NCBI GenBank assembly: GCA_049323615.1
Contig: JBMOPD010000039.1
Coordinates: forward strand, 1 to 58,641
DNA: 58,641 nucleotides
Source of the DNA: JBMOPD01 sp049323615
GTDB lineage: Bacteria > Bacillota > Desulfotomaculia > Desulfotomaculales > Desulfocucumaceae
Reading direction: 5' to 3'
Program-made: the position numbers and the translations under genes
Shown here: positions 58,087 through 58,641 of the stretch, piece after piece
Layout of the letters: each line of letters opens with the position of its first letter
How positions within the stretch are numbered: the first letter of the stretch is position 1
The notes under the pieces: generated by a model
Told to the model about the DNA's origin: nothing
Database searches by the model: none
Seen by the model: only the letters and a program-made list of their open reading frames with translations

Positions 58087-58443
58087 TTACCCGTTTTTGC
58101 AGGACAAGACGCTGCTGTCATTATCCAGCTCATCCAACCTTGAACTCTCCTCCTTAAAATCAGGCAATTGCTTGATATCCACCCTGAGAAACTCCAGGAA
58201 GTCGCTCAGCACCCTTTCCATAACATCCCCGTTTAACTTATAAAATGTCTTTTGCGCTTCCCTGGTCTCCCGGAGGATAGTGGCCTCCTTTAATACTTTC
58301 AGGTGCTGTGATATCCTGGGCTGGCTTATTCCCAGCACCGACTCCAGTTCACAGACGTACATCGGCCTGACAGAGAGAAGCCTCAATATTTTCAGGCGGG
58401 TCGGTTCGCCCAGGGCCTTGAATATCTTAACGAAAAGTTCCAT
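58087..58443 (-). CDS. ArsR-family repressor
   Basis: 118 residues. Winged helix-turn-helix with VCELESVLGISQPRISQHLKVL. Here only one Cys (in VCEL) precedes the recognition helix and a further Cys is in the C-terminal tail (VLSCKNG), so the metal site differs from the first ArsR. The tail is acidic. It heads the two-gene arsR-thioredoxin operon and has a strong sigma-A promoter. Confidence 0.9.
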   Translation of the reverse strand: MELFVKIFKALGEPTRLKILRLLSVRPMYVCELESVLGISQPRISQHLKVLKEATILRETREAQKTFYKLNGDVMERVLSDFLEFLRVDIKQLPDFKEESSRLDELDNDSSVLSCKNG

Positions 58444-58471
58444 TTTATACCTCCCATAAGAACCTGCTTAT

Positions 58472-58500
58472 ATAATAATATTAACAGGAAGCGGTGTCAA
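58472..58500 (-). promoter_or_regulatory. Sigma-A promoter with overlapping palindrome of the second arsR gene
   Basis: On the minus strand TTGACA (58495-58500), 17 bases, then TATTAT (58472-58477). An imperfect AT-rich dyad CCTGTTAATATTATTATATAAGCAGG (its ends at 58463 and 58488) covers the -10 region, a likely self-repression site. Confidence 0.75.
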
Positions 58501-58641
58501 TTTAAAGGGCGTCCTAGTCTGCGTCAAGATTTAGTAGGTAGAACTCCCAGTTTTTTTTATTCATACTTAGAGATAGCCGAGGAAAGAAAACTCTGGGGCC
58601 GGGGTCCGGGTTTCAATCCGGCTACAGGACCTGCGGCTGAA

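Noticed and set aside
58498..58641. Open reading frames to the right edge on both strands
   Set aside because: A plus-strand frame of 48 codons without ATG, GTG or TTG and two minus-strand frames all look partly protein-like in this GC-rich end. No start or family could be supported, so none is called.

Overview
The window reads as a chromosomal segment of an anaerobic, spore-forming, selenocysteine-using Firmicute of the Desulfotomaculum/Pelotomaculum (Peptococcaceae) kind. The support is a GerK-type spore germination operon, a siroheme-dependent heme pathway (AhbA-D, known from sulfate reducers and relatives), a tRNA-Sec gene, two tungsten-type aldehyde:ferredoxin oxidoreductases (AOR), NuoE/NuoF-like flavoprotein subunits, a 2-oxoacid:ferredoxin oxidoreductase subunit and several sigma-54 systems. 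Most of the window is GC-rich; an AT-rich island lies at about 25.0-31.9 kb. No species is claimed.

Layout. 0-8 kb: a flavin oxidoreductase, small proteins, the gerKA-KB-KC-KD-like germinant receptor operon and a ZIP metal transporter. 8.2-19.5 kb: one leftward cluster with the whole route from glutamyl-tRNA to heme b (hemA, hemL, hemB, hemC, a cobA-hemD fusion, a precorrin-2 dehydrogenase, ahbA, ahbB, ahbC, ahbD), headed by a polyprenyl diphosphate synthase. 19.8 kb: selC with its own promoter and terminator. 20.3-23.9 kb: an orphan histidine kinase and a GAF-PAS sigma-54 activator.

23.9-36.1 kb: a leftward operon, patA (putrescine aminotransferase) - polyferredoxin - AOR - MoaD/ThiS-like carrier - amino acid permease, with a sigma-54 promoter in front of patA. 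Its permease gene is split: the 5' end is at 32.07 kb and the 3' part at 25.05 kb. Between them sits an AT-rich island with an APC permease, an IS3-family element, an N-carbamoylputrescine amidase, an agmatinase, a truncated gene and an IS4-like element. Both polyamine enzymes make putrescine, the expected substrate of the aminotransferase upstream.

36.2-47.8 kb: a chemoreceptor, a membrane protein with a degenerate Mrr-like nuclease domain, NuoE/NuoF-like subunits, a lone 2-oxoacid oxidoreductase beta subunit, a second sigma-54 activator, and a second aminotransferase-AOR pair (gabT-like + AOR) under a sigma-54 promoter with paired upstream palindromes. Read together, the two modules suggest a ferredoxin-reducing route agmatine -> putrescine -> 4-aminobutanal -> GABA -> succinate semialdehyde -> succinate, with AORs in place of NAD-dependent aldehyde dehydrogenases. 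This is inference from gene content; substrates are not shown by sequence alone.

47.8-58.6 kb: a GNAT acetyltransferase of the N-acetylglutamate synthase type, purQ/purL, a universal stress protein, a Pnkp-like kinase-phosphatase lacking its ligase domain, RNase HI, a phosphoesterase and an arsenic region (acr3, two arsR, a thioredoxin-like protein). Short repeats of several related kinds recur between genes across the window.
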